64,000 bases of DNA from Azospirillum sp. TSO22-1 (GCF_003116015.1 NZ_LGQZ01000030.1:62001-126000), one strand, 5' to 3'. Shown: positions 9,041-16,978, numbered from the stretch's first letter. The notes: generated by a model not told the origin, from the sequence alone. Numbers and translations are program-made.

Positions 9041-10693
9041 CTAACGCATCTCCGCAACGCGTTGCGGGGCGGTGCTGCGGCGGGCGAAGGTCTCGAGCAT
9101 CTCGGCGTCACGGCCGTAGACGTCTTCGCGGAACTGCACGGTGCCGGCCGCGTCCACCCAGGCGGTCTGGTAGACGATGTGCACCGCCACCGGGCGCTTT
9201 ACGGCCACCGTCTTCGTCTCGCGCGTGTCGATCTGGCGCTGCCGGCGCTCGGGCGGCCACTCGGTGGTGCCGGCCAGCACGAAGTCCGCCAGTTCCATCG
9301 GCTTGCCGACGCGCACGCAGCCGGATGACAGGGCGCGCATGCTCTTCTCGAACTTCCAGCGCTCCGGTGTGTCGTGCAGGTAGACGTCGAAGTCGTTGGC
9401 GATGTTGAACTTCACCCGGCCGAGCGCGTTCCCCGGGCCGGCGTCCTGGCGCAGGCGCAGCTTGCCGATGCCGCCGCCGAGGCTCTGCCAGTCGATCTCG
9501 CGCGTGTCGACCCGTGGCGCGTCGGCGGACCAGCTGGCGAAGACGGAGATCCCATGGCTCTCCAGATAGCCCGGGTCCTTCAGCAGCTTCGGCAGATAGT
9601 CCTCCTTGGCCAGCTTGACCGGCATCGTCCAGGTCGGATTCAGGATGATCGAGCCGATCGAACTGGACAGCACCGGCGTGCGGCGCGCCTTGGTGCCGAC
9701 GATGACGCGCATCTCCTGCACCGGCGCGCCGTCCTCGACCGCCTTCAGCGAATAGTCGGGGATGTTCACCACTAGGTGGCGCAGCCCGAAGTCGTCGGGC
9801 ATCCAGCGCAGCCGCTCCAGGCTGGCGACGATCTGGCCGATGCGCTCGCCCACCGGCACGTTGAGCGCCGCCAGCGTGCCGGCGCCGATCACGCCGTCGG
9901 CCAGCAGCCCGTGCCGGGCCTGGAAGCGCTCCACCGCCGCGCGCAGCGCGGGGTCGTAGAGGTCGGCCGTCGCGTTGGCGTCGCCCTCGAACTCGCCGGT
10001 GACGGCAAGGCGGCGGCGCAGCGCCGGCACCGCCGGATTGCGCATGCCCGGCTCCAGCTTCGCCACGCGGAAGGCCGGCACCGCGGGCCAGCCGCCGGAC
10101 GCCTCCAGCGCGCGGAAACGGGCCAGCGCGGCGCGCAACGGGGCGTATTCGGGGCGTACCGGCATCGCCTCGGCCAGCACGGCGCGCGGGTCCGCGGTCT
10201 CGGCGGCGCGCACCGCGAGCGCGGCGGCGTCGATGGACGGCGGCTTGACGTCGGCGTAATCGGGGCTGATCGCCTTGGGCGGGACGCGCCCGGCGCGCAG
10301 GTGCGCAGCGTACTTCATCACCGCGTCGGTCAGCAGCAGGTCGAGGGCCACGCGCTCCGCGTCGGTGTCGGCGTCGGGCAGCGCCGCGGCGAGGGCGTCG
10401 GCATGGTAGTCGGCGGCGTTCAATCCCTCCGCGCCGGCGGCGCGCAGCAGTTCCAGCACCGGTGCTACCGAGGGCTTCGGCGCGCCGTCCGCGGCCAGCC
10501 ACAGCGGACGGGACCCGCGCTCGGCGTAGACGCGGCGGACGGCGGCGAGGTCGAGCGGCCGGCCCGAGACGGCGCGGTCATCGGAGCCGAGGCGCGCGGC
10601 GATGGCGGCGGACAGCCGTTCGGACTCCTGCGCCGATGCGCCGGCTGGCGCCAGGACGAAAAGGACGAGCAGCAGTCGCGCGAGACGGGTCAT
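9041..10693 (-). CDS. L,D-transpeptidase of the YcbB/LdtD type
   Basis: 550 aa, secreted. A signal peptide (RLARLLLVLFVLAPAGASAQ) is followed by a long scaffold region, a peptidoglycan-binding domain (about residues 230-290, ALRAAVERFQARHGLLADG then IGAGTLAALNVP) and a YkuD catalytic domain containing IPDYSLKAV, MRVIVGTKARRTPV and the active site HDTPERWKFEKSMRALSSGC followed by VRV. The Cys of SSGCVRV is the nucleophile. These enzymes make 3-3 cross-links in peptidoglycan. Start ATG 10693 was chosen because the signal peptide begins there; a 30-residue upstream extension looks non-coding. The DUF882 gene follows on the same strand. Confidence 0.93.
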   Translation of the reverse strand: MTRLARLLLVLFVLAPAGASAQESERLSAAIAARLGSDDRAVSGRPLDLAAVRRVYAERGSRPLWLAADGAPKPSVAPVLELLRAAGAEGLNAADYHADALAAALPDADTDAERVALDLLLTDAVMKYAAHLRAGRVPPKAISPDYADVKPPSIDAAALAVRAAETADPRAVLAEAMPVRPEYAPLRAALARFRALEASGGWPAVPAFRVAKLEPGMRNPAVPALRRRLAVTGEFEGDANATADLYDPALRAAVERFQARHGLLADGVIGAGTLAALNVPVGERIGQIVASLERLRWMPDDFGLRHLVVNIPDYSLKAVEDGAPVQEMRVIVGTKARRTPVLSSSIGSIILNPTWTMPVKLAKEDYLPKLLKDPGYLESHGISVFASWSADAPRVDTREIDWQSLGGGIGKLRLRQDAGPGNALGRVKFNIANDFDVYLHDTPERWKFEKSMRALSSGCVRVGKPMELADFVLAGTTEWPPERRQRQIDTRETKTVAVKRPVAVHIVYQTAWVDAAGTVQFREDVYGRDAEMLETFARRSTAPQRVAEMR

Positions 10694-10800
10694 CGGAGCC
10701 TCTGGGTAGGCCGGTTGCTTAGGCCAAGCAATTGACGCCTGTCCAGAAGGTGTTTCCCATACGCCGCACACCGTGACATGCACGCAACACTGCGCAGCAT

Positions 10801-10810
10801 CCCCCCCCCC
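10801..10810. repeat. C10 homopolymer in the ldt / pentapeptide-gene spacer
   Basis: A run of ten C residues lies between the divergent L,D-transpeptidase and pentapeptide-repeat genes. Such tracts change length by slippage and could alter promoter spacing. Confidence 0.8.
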
Positions 10811-10897
10811 TTTCGCGCGATCGATTTCGTTTAGGCTTCGGTAAGGAATGTGCGTGCATAGTTACAGCAGCGAAACCGTGCGTTGCGGTGTGCCTCC

Positions 10898-12193
10898 GTG
10901 TCGACGCAGACCGTAGTAATCCCCCCCCCGGGTTCCTCCCTTCGGCCGGAGCGCCTCGCCGAGGTGCTGGACCGGCACATGCGCTGGGTGACCGGGCAGC
11001 CGGGCGGCGTGCGCGCCAACCTGGCGCTGGCCGACCTGGAAGGCGCCGACCTGACGAACCGCGACCTGCGCGCGGCACGGCTGGTCGGAGCGCGGCTCGT
11101 CAAGTGCCGGCTGCACGCCACCAACCTCGCCGGCGCCGACCTCTTCTGCGTCGATCTGTACGAGGCCGACATCACGCGGGCCAACCTGTCGCAGACCGAC
11201 CTGCGCGGCGCCCGGCTGCGCGCCGCCGACTTCACCGAGGCGAACCTGCGCGGCGCCGACCTCTCCGCCGGCAGCACCGCGGCCAGCAAAGCCGCGCTTC
11301 GCCCCGACCGCGACGGCGTGCACGCCGAGCTGCGCACCATGGTGCTGGAGCGTGTCGCCCCCGCCACCGCACGCAACGAGCGCGGCGTGTGCACCGACAT
11401 GACCGGCGCGGTGCTGCGCAAGGCGGTGCTGACCGAGGCGGACCTGAGCGACAGCATCCTGCAGAACGCCGACCTCAGCGGCGCCGTGCTGCTGAACGCC
11501 AACCTGAGCAACGCGCGCCTCAACGGCGCCAACCTGTCGGGGGCGACGCTGACGGGGGCGGTGTTCCGCAACGCGGATCTCGTCGGCACGCGGCTGGCCG
11601 ACGTCGACCTGGCGCAGGCCGATCTGGCCGGGGCTCGGATGACCCGGCCGATCGACGCCATGGGCTCGGAGATCCAGCGCGCCATCTTCGACCACGAGCG
11701 CTGGATCGAGAGCGGTGGCCAGCGTGGAGAGCGGGCGGAGCTGGATGGCGCCGACCTCAGCCGCGCCGATCTGCGCGGGGTGAACCTCAGCGCCGCCGCG
11801 CTGCGCGGCGCCAACCTGGCCGGCGCGGCGCTGGGCGGGGCGCGGCTGATGATGGCCGACCTCTCCGGCGCCAACCTGGAGGGCGCCAATCTGATCGGCG
11901 CCGACCTTGCCGGCGCCAACCTCAGCTACGCGCGGCTGGAGGGCTGCGACCTCACCGCCGTGCACCTCGGCCCGGCGGAGATCCGCGACCCCAGCGGCAA
12001 GTCCACGGGCCGCTCCTGGGCCGCCAACCTGATGGGCGCCAACTTGGCGCGGGCCTTCCTGACCGGCACCTGCCTGGTGCAGGCGAACCTCAGCGACGCC
12101 AACCTGGAAGGCGCCGACCTGGAGGGCGCCGATCTCGCCGGCGCGAAGCTGCTGCGCACGCAGCTGTCGGGCACCGGAGTGCGGCGGCGGTAA
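10898..12193 (+). CDS. Pentapeptide-repeat protein
   Basis: About 431 aa made largely of A(D/N)LXX repeats, for example GADLTNRDLRAARLVGARLV, EADITRANLSQTDLRGARL and GANLEGANLIGADLAGANLS, which fold as a right-handed beta-helix. Two spacers interrupt it: one with AELRTMVLERVAPATARNER, the other with MTRPIDAMGSEIQRAIFDHE and WIESGG. No signal peptide is visible, so it is probably cytoplasmic. Function is unknown; some family members mimic DNA and bind gyrase, but nothing here demonstrates that. The start is uncertain: GTG 10898 is used, TTG 10883 is in frame, and neither has a good ribosome-binding site. A C9 tract lies in codons 9-12. Confidence 0.8.
   Translation: MSTQTVVIPPPGSSLRPERLAEVLDRHMRWVTGQPGGVRANLALADLEGADLTNRDLRAARLVGARLVKCRLHATNLAGADLFCVDLYEADITRANLSQTDLRGARLRAADFTEANLRGADLSAGSTAASKAALRPDRDGVHAELRTMVLERVAPATARNERGVCTDMTGAVLRKAVLTEADLSDSILQNADLSGAVLLNANLSNARLNGANLSGATLTGAVFRNADLVGTRLADVDLAQADLAGARMTRPIDAMGSEIQRAIFDHERWIESGGQRGERAELDGADLSRADLRGVNLSAAALRGANLAGAALGGARLMMADLSGANLEGANLIGADLAGANLSYARLEGCDLTAVHLGPAEIRDPSGKSTGRSWAANLMGANLARAFLTGTCLVQANLSDANLEGADLEGADLAGAKLLRTQLSGTGVRRR
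10921..10929. repeat. C9 homopolymer inside the 5' end of the pentapeptide gene
   Basis: Nine C residues encode the IPPP segment near the protein start. A GTG at 10888 opens another frame across the tract, so a one-base length change would join a different start to the same repeat domain. Confidence 0.85.
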
Positions 12194-12296
12194 CCCCCCC
12201 TCTCCCGCCCCGGGAGAGGCATTCTTTTTCCGGTTGCATTCATACGCATGTTTCGTGAAGCGTGGAAGATCGCTCCACCACTTTCACGACCACAGC

Positions 12297-14366
12297 GTGA
12301 ATCGCCTCGCCACGACCATCGCCTTTGCCCTCCTCACCGCCCCGCTGCACGCTGAAGGGTTGGCGCCATCGCTGTCGGACTGGGGCGGGGCCGGGCTGAT
12401 GCTCAACCCGACGGCGCGGATGATGCCGGAGGGCACGGCGACCGGCGGCGTCACGCTGGTCGGCAGCCTGCACCGCCACCTGTTCGCCGGGGCGCAGCTG
12501 CTGCCCTGGCTGGAGGTTACCGCGCGCGACACGATGTATCCCAACTGGTGGGGCCTCAGCGATCCCGGCCTCGACGTCAAGGTGCGGCTGCTGCGCGAGG
12601 GTCCGTGGTGGCCGGCGGTCGCGGTCGGCGGGCGGGACGTCACCGGCTCCGGTTACGACCTGCCGGGCAAGGGGCGCTTCGCCGGGGAGTACGTGGTGCT
12701 GTCGCGCCGCTTCTGGAACCTGGACGCCAGCCTCGGGCTCGGCTGGGGGCGCTTCGCTGGCGGCGGCGGGGTCGTCAACCCGCTGGGCGGCCGCTTCGCG
12801 CACGACCGCGACCCGAACGACCCACGCAGCCGCGGCCCGCGCGCGTGGTTCACCGGACGCGAGATCGCGCCCTTCGGCGGCGTTGAGTGGCACACGCCGC
12901 TGCGCGGGCTGTCGCTGAAGCTCGAATACTCCGGCGACGGCATGCGGGCCGAGCGGCAGGACGACCCGACCTTCGTTCGCGGCCTGCCGGTGAACGTCGG
13001 CCTCGCCTACCGGCCCTGGCCATGGCTGGACATCGGCGCCGGCGTCGAGCAGGGCAAGCGCGCCGTGCTGCGCCTCGCCGTGGCGCTGGCGCTCAAGGAC
13101 GTTCCGGCCGCCAGGCCGCTGCCGCCGCCCGGCGTCGGCCCGCGCCCGGAAGGCCGTCCGGCCACGTCCGAGGAAGTCCTGGGCGATGCCCGCGCCGCAG
13201 GGCTGCCGGCGCGCGGCGCCGTGGTGACGCGCGAGCGCGCCGTGCTGTGGCTCGACACCGACGACGAGGACACGGGGGATTTCGTCCCGGCCCGCATCCT
13301 CGGCCGCGCCGCGCGCGTGCTGGCCGACGGCGCCCCGGCGGAGATCGAGGCTCTCACCGTGGTCACCGGCGCGCAGGGCCTGGACGGCATCGCCGTCACC
13401 CTGCAGCGCCGCGAACTGGAACGGGCCTTGCGCCGCCGCGGCAGCGCCGAGGAGATCCTGCGCACCGCCCGCGTCGAACCGGCCTCGGCCGAGGGCCCGC
13501 CGCCGCCCGGCCGGGCGGTCTGGCGCTTCACCCTGCGCCCGACGCTGGAGCAGAGTCTGTTCGAGCAGGGCGTTCCCTACGCCTCGCGCACCTACACCGA
13601 CGCCGCCCTGTCGGTGGCGCCGTGGCGCGGGCTGGTGATCGGCGGCGGGGTGCGGATCAACCTGGCCAGCAGCGTCGCCCTGCTCGACACCCAGGCGCTG
13701 CCGGCGGAGCAGCCGGTGCGCAGCGACCTCGCACTCTACACCGCGCGCGTCGCCGGGATCGAGCACCTGCACGCCTCCTGGCTGGCCAGCCCGGCGCCGG
13801 GCCTGCACACGCGGCTGTCGGTTGGGCATTTCGAGGAGATGTTCGGCGGCTTCGGCGCCGAGGCGCTGTACCAGCCGCCGACGGCGCGCTGGGCGGCCGG
13901 GCTCGACCTCAACCGGGTGTGGAAGCGGCCGGCGTGGGACGCTTGGCGGGTCGACGGGCTGGACGGGCACACCACGGGGCATCTCAGCCTGTACTGGGAG
14001 TCGGATGGTGCGGCGCGGACGGCGGTGCTACGCCTCGGCCGCTATCTCGGCGGCGATTGGGGCGGCACGGCGGAACTGGCGCACCGCTTCGACAACGGCG
14101 TGCGATTGAGCGCGCAGATGACCTGGACGGAAGGGCCGGACGGCGGCCAGAGCCGGATCGGCGGCCGGCTGGACCAGGGCATCGCGCTGGTGGTGCCGAT
14201 CGGCGAGCGCCCCTGGCTGCCCGACGGCGGGGCGCTGGAGGTGGCGACGCGCACGCTGGGCCGCGACGCCGGGCAACGGCTGCGCACGCCGCTGCCGCTC
14301 TACGAGACGCTGGTGCCGGCCGGCTACGGGCGGCTGGCCGGCACCTGGTCGCGGTTGCTGGATTAG
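12297..14366 (+). CDS. YjbH-like outer-membrane exopolysaccharide protein
   Basis: About 689 aa. Following a signal peptide (NRLATTIAFALLTAPLHA), the mature N-terminus SLSDWGGAGLMLNPTARMMP matches the start of YjbH-family proteins, which are predicted outer-membrane beta-barrels linked to exopolysaccharide production. Alternating amphipathic segments rich in Trp, Tyr and Gly follow (LPWLEVTARDTMYPNWW, FWNLDASLGLGWGRFAG, VSVGHF-type strands), then an expected barrel end (YGRLAGTWSRLLD). GTG 12297 is preferred because it begins at the signal peptide; upstream in-frame TTG/GTG codons exist. No partner yjbEFG genes are visible nearby, and the next gene runs the other way. Confidence 0.75.
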   Translation: MNRLATTIAFALLTAPLHAEGLAPSLSDWGGAGLMLNPTARMMPEGTATGGVTLVGSLHRHLFAGAQLLPWLEVTARDTMYPNWWGLSDPGLDVKVRLLREGPWWPAVAVGGRDVTGSGYDLPGKGRFAGEYVVLSRRFWNLDASLGLGWGRFAGGGGVVNPLGGRFAHDRDPNDPRSRGPRAWFTGREIAPFGGVEWHTPLRGLSLKLEYSGDGMRAERQDDPTFVRGLPVNVGLAYRPWPWLDIGAGVEQGKRAVLRLAVALALKDVPAARPLPPPGVGPRPEGRPATSEEVLGDARAAGLPARGAVVTRERAVLWLDTDDEDTGDFVPARILGRAARVLADGAPAEIEALTVVTGAQGLDGIAVTLQRRELERALRRRGSAEEILRTARVEPASAEGPPPPGRAVWRFTLRPTLEQSLFEQGVPYASRTYTDAALSVAPWRGLVIGGGVRINLASSVALLDTQALPAEQPVRSDLALYTARVAGIEHLHASWLASPAPGLHTRLSVGHFEEMFGGFGAEALYQPPTARWAAGLDLNRVWKRPAWDAWRVDGLDGHTTGHLSLYWESDGAARTAVLRLGRYLGGDWGGTAELAHRFDNGVRLSAQMTWTEGPDGGQSRIGGRLDQGIALVVPIGERPWLPDGGALEVATRTLGRDAGQRLRTPLPLYETLVPAGYGRLAGTWSRLLD

Positions 14367-14371
14367 CGCAA

Positions 14372-14399
14372 CCCGATCACCGCACCCCGATCACCGCAC
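14372..14399. repeat. 14-bp perfect tandem duplication at a stop codon
   Basis: CCCGATCACCGCAC occurs twice back to back (14372-14385 and 14386-14399). The right copy contains the stop codon of the PepSY-like gene; the left copy lies just past it. It is a second case in this window of a short duplication sited at a gene's 3' end. Confidence 0.9.
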
Positions 14400-14966
14400 C
14401 GGCGAGATGGCGCGGGTGCGCGGGTCGATCTCGACGGTCATCCATTGACCCTGCTGGTCCTGGACGTTGGCCATGTAGTTCTGGCCGTTCTTGCGGAAGT
14501 CGCGGACGGCCGTGTAGCCCTGGGCGCTGAACTCGTTCAGCAACGAAGTCTGCTTCAGCTCCAGGTCGTTCTGACCGCGGCCGCGCCGCGAGGTGATGTC
14601 GTCGCGGCTCACCGCCGAGCCGCTGCCCGTGCCGGACGTGCTGTAGCCGGTGCTGCCGCTGGAGGTCGTCGGCTGGCTGCGCGACCAGCCGGCGGTGCCG
14701 CCGGGCTGACCGCTCTGCGTCGTCACCCGGCCGGCCGGGGCGGTGGTGGTCGAACTGCCGCTGGCGGCGCGGTTGCCCACGCCGGTGCCATAGGTGTTGT
14801 CGTTGTGGATGCTCTCGACCTGCGGGCTCTCGGTCGGCAGGCCCGACGCGCTGCTGCGGTGCGGCGTGCTCCAGGACGTGCCGGCGTCGCTGCCGGTGGT
14901 CTGCGCCTGCACCGGCGCGGCGATCAGCGCCGCTGCGGCGGTGGCGAGCAGAAGGGTGCGTGTCAT
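14391..14966 (-). CDS. Secreted low-complexity protein with C-terminal PepSY-like domain
   Basis: 191 aa. A signal peptide (TRTLLLATAAAALIAAPVQA) is followed by about 100 residues rich in Ser, Thr and Gly without clear repeats, then a conserved end: LNEFSAQGYTAVRDFRKNGQ and MTVEIDPRTRAISPVR. That end fits the PepSY-like pattern seen in small periplasmic proteins (a GYT-V segment, a beta strand, then a D-TG-type turn). PepSY domains are thought to inhibit proteases or bind partners in the periplasm. ATG 14966 follows GGAGAACG. It stands alone, with nothing in its neighbours to define a role. Confidence 0.75.
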   Translation of the reverse strand: MTRTLLLATAAAALIAAPVQAQTTGSDAGTSWSTPHRSSASGLPTESPQVESIHNDNTYGTGVGNRAASGSSTTTAPAGRVTTQSGQPGGTAGWSRSQPTTSSGSTGYSTSGTGSGSAVSRDDITSRRGRGQNDLELKQTSLLNEFSAQGYTAVRDFRKNGQNYMANVQDQQGQWMTVEIDPRTRAISPVR

Positions 14967-15145
14967 CGTTCTCCATCCTCCCTTGAACGGGATCGGGCCG
15001 CACCGGGGTCGGCGCGCCCTCGCGCCCCTTAACACCGGGAAAGGCCGGCGCGTTGCGCACGCGCCCTCGGTAAGCCGAAAGCCGTCCCGCGGACGCGCCG
15101 CGGCAACTCCGGCGGGCGCCCACGACAGACTTCGTGCACCGCACG

Positions 15146-15170
15146 GGAACCTTGGCCCGCCCTTTGTGTT
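15146..15170 (+). promoter_or_regulatory. EcfG-like stress promoter candidate
   Basis: GGAAC (15146-15150), a 16-base spacer, then TGTT (15167-15170) fits the general-stress sigma EcfG pattern GGAAC-N16/17-CGTT with one mismatch. It lies about 65 bases before the DUF1328 start. A TTGACA at 15172 has no good -10 partner, making this the better candidate. Confidence 0.35.
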
Positions 15171-15235
15171 GTTGACATCACACGCCGCCGACGGGGAGTT
15201 CCGGAACGCGGCGCGTACGGCACAAGGAGGACGAG

Positions 15236-15400
15236 ATGCTGTACTGGGCTCTGGTGTTCTTCGTCATCGCTCTGGTGGCCGGCGCTTTGGGGTTCGGCGG
15301 TATCGCGTCGGCCTCGTCGGGCGTCGCGCAGATTCTGTTCTTCCTGTTCATCGTGTTGTTTGCGGCGAGCTTGATTTTGGGTCTGGTTCGGCGCCGCTAG
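15236..15400 (+). CDS. DUF1328 small membrane protein
   Basis: 54 aa beginning [20 protein letters not shown] and ending [18 protein letters not shown] then VRRR. Two hydrophobic helices joined by [12 protein letters not shown] are the hallmark of the YtjA/DUF1328 family, whose members are induced by stress in several proteobacteria but have no defined activity. A strong AAGGAGG ribosome-binding site precedes the ATG, and a clean intrinsic terminator follows, so it is a one-gene transcript. The EcfG-like motif upstream fits a stress-response role. Confidence 0.93.
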   Translation: MLYWALVFFVIALVAGALGFGGIASASSGVAQILFFLFIVLFAASLILGLVRRR

Positions 15401-15409
15401 ACCCGGCCG

Positions 15410-15437
15410 GCCGCCCGTTCGCGGGCGGCTTGGTTTT
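15410..15437 (+). terminator. Intrinsic terminator of the DUF1328 gene
   Basis: A perfect 8-bp stem GCCGCCCG / CGGGCGGC with a TTCG tetraloop is followed by TTGGTTTT. It begins 10 bases after the stop codon. Confidence 0.9.
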
Positions 15438-15506
15438 CCGCTGCGGGCGCCCGCGCCCGGCCTCCCCGGCCGGACGCGTGTGTGAGTACCCCTAAGCCTC
15501 TCGATG

Positions 15507-15613
15507 TTAGCCTCGCACCTCGGCAACGCCCCGCAAGGGCGTTGCCGATTTTGTTTGTGTGGGGGCAACGCCCCATAAGGGCGTCGCCGATTTTGTCTGT
15601 GCGCCGAGGCTAA
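15507..15613. repeat. Composite palindromic element: two tandem hairpins within 9-bp inverted ends
   Basis: The outer ends are TTAGCCTCG (15507-15515) and its exact inverse CGAGGCTAA (15605-15613). Inside lie two similar hairpins in direct order: stem 15521-15531 / 15537-15547 (11 bp, perfect) followed by ATTTTGTTT, and stem 15564-15573 / 15579-15588 (10 bp, one mismatch) followed by GATTTTGT. The right end contains the stop codon of the ECF sigma gene. The U-tracts suit terminators reading rightwards, although the DUF1328 gene already has one. The inverted ends suggest a small mobile or REP-like unit. Confidence 0.75.
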
Positions 15614-16314
15614 TCCTCCTCGTCCTCGCCGGGTATGTGGCCTTCCATGAGCAGGCGCAGCGCACGCCGGCCGCGCGACAGCCGGGACTTCACGGTGCCG
15701 ATGGAGATCCCCAGGATGTCGGCGGCCTCGCCGTAGGAGATCCCCTCCAGGCCGATCAGCAGCACCACCTCGCGCTGCTCGTTGGGCAGCATGCCGAGCG
15801 CCCGGCGCAGATCGCGCAGTTCCAGGCGTACGATCTGCGCGCCGCTGGCCGCGCCGATGGCCGCCTGCCCCTCGCCGTCGATGTCCACCACCGCCTGGCG
15901 GCGGCGGATGCCGTTGATGTGCAGGTTGCGCAGGATGGTGAAGAGCCAGGCGCGCAGGTTGCTGCCGGGCCGCCACAGGTGCAGGCGGCTCAGCGCCCGC
16001 TCCAGGCATTCCTGCACGAGATCGTCAGCCAGCGTGGCGTCGCGCACCATGGCGCGGGCGAAGCGGCGCAGGCGCGGGATCTCGGCCTCGATCTGCGCGA
16101 TCACCGCCGGGTCCGGCGGGCCGGAGGGTGCGGGCGGCGCATCGACGCCCTCGGGGGCACCCTCCTCGGTGCTCTCGTCGCCGGTCTGCGCATCCTCGGC
16201 CAGCGGCGCCAGCGACGGATCGGTGACGCCGTCCTCGGCCTCCAGCGCCGCCGGAGCAGCGGGCACGGGGTCGAGCGCCGAGGTGCGCGGAGTGCGCGCA
16301 ACTGTGTTCCCCAT
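15610..16314 (-). CDS. ECF-family RNA polymerase sigma factor
   Basis: 234 aa. A long acidic, Pro/Ala-rich N-terminal extension of about 80 residues precedes region 2 (RRFARAMVRDATLADDLVQE, RLHLWRPGSNLRAWLFTILR) and region 4 (ALGMLPNEQREVVLLIGLEG then ISYGEAADILGISIGTVKSR). The polar tail GHIPGEDEED ends the protein. No anti-sigma gene or PhyR/NepR pair is adjacent, so the signal is unknown. ATG 16314 was chosen as the first Met after a GGGAGG site, though spacing is long. A perfect 22-bp palindrome lies 32 bases upstream and may control it. Resemblance to the EcfG group is possible but not established. Confidence 0.88.
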   Translation of the reverse strand: MGNTVARTPRTSALDPVPAAPAALEAEDGVTDPSLAPLAEDAQTGDESTEEGAPEGVDAPPAPSGPPDPAVIAQIEAEIPRLRRFARAMVRDATLADDLVQECLERALSRLHLWRPGSNLRAWLFTILRNLHINGIRRRQAVVDIDGEGQAAIGAASGAQIVRLELRDLRRALGMLPNEQREVVLLIGLEGISYGEAADILGISIGTVKSRLSRGRRALRLLMEGHIPGEDEED

Positions 16315-16345
16315 CGGTAAGACGTTGCCTCCCGGTCTGCGGACA

Positions 16346-16367
16346 AATCGTCCGAATTCGGACGATT
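16346..16367 (-). promoter_or_regulatory. 22-bp perfect palindrome upstream of the ECF sigma gene
   Basis: The sequence is centred on GAATTC with half-site AATCGTCCGAA and reads identically on both strands. Its position just upstream of the start suggests a dimeric-repressor operator or an mRNA hairpin. Confidence 0.6.
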
Positions 16368-16552
16368 GGAGCAATCATTTCGGCGTTCCCGATGCACCAC
16401 ACCGGAGGTATCGCCAGATGCTCCCAAGACAATTTCTGCTCTGTCAGTACGTAATGGCCGCGCCGGATCCCTGCCAGTTGGGAAAAAGGCTAGGGATAGG
16501 TCCAATTTTGTGAGATTGCCGGTTACCTCTACCCCCTTTTGGGGTTGCCGCC

Positions 16553-16577
16553 GGAACTTTTACTGAGTAGCTGCGTA
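16553..16577 (+). promoter_or_regulatory. Second EcfG-like promoter motif
   Basis: GGAAC (16553-16557), 16 bases, then CGTA (16574-16577). It points toward the lytic transglycosylase gene about 400 bases downstream, so the link to that gene is weak. Confidence 0.3.
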
Positions 16578-16614
16578 TTCGCCCGCACATCGGCGCGGCT
16601 GAGACCGCATCTTC

Positions 16615-16651
16615 AAAAAGAAAAAGACCGGATGGGCGCGCCCATCCGGTC
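16615..16651 (-). terminator. Strong intrinsic terminator on the minus strand with no recognised upstream gene
   Basis: A perfect 26-bp palindrome (16626-16651, half-site GACCGGATGGGCG) is followed on the minus strand by TTTTTCTTTTT. No recognised minus-strand gene lies upstream of it; the first firm gene to the right runs on the plus strand. On the plus strand no U-tract follows. Confidence 0.8.
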
Positions 16652-16978
16652 CTTGTAAGAGAGTGCGGGATGACGAAGCGAAATACGATTGATCGCGTGA
16701 GCTGCCTAACCCTCCCTGTCGCAGCCATCAGCGGTTCGATGCCGCCAATTATGCCGCGTTTCCTCCCTTGTGTTGATTCTTTGGTTGGCTTTTTTCTTCT
16801 TTCGTCGCTGCGAGCCCGCCCGAAAGGGACCATACAGAATGTCCGGTGTCCCGACCATCCGGACATTGGAACTACGCACAACGCCTTCCTTCATACCTCC
16901 CTCGTCCGCCCGGATTGCCCCGTTCGCGCGAGGGCGCGGCGCGGCATCCGGGCCGGCCAAAACCACGGGTTTTCCCTG

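Larger units (their letters stand above)
16368..16978. other. Long gene-poor interval between the ECF sigma and lytic transglycosylase genes
   Basis: No convincing plus-strand gene lies here. It holds an EcfG-like motif (16553-16577), a minus-strand terminator (16615-16651) and a hairpin made by AATGTCCGG (16838-16846) and CCGGACATT (16859-16867). A minus-strand frame from ATG 16894 to 16706 (62 aa, basic, containing QRRKKKKANQRIN) has GGGAGG very close to its ATG and ends about 55 bases before that terminator. It could be a small gene or part of an untranslated RNA. Confidence 0.5.

Noticed and set aside
15172-15200. Sigma-70 promoter TTGACA-N17-GGAGTT for the DUF1328 gene
   Set aside because: The -10 half does not resemble TATAAT; the EcfG-like motif just upstream fits better.
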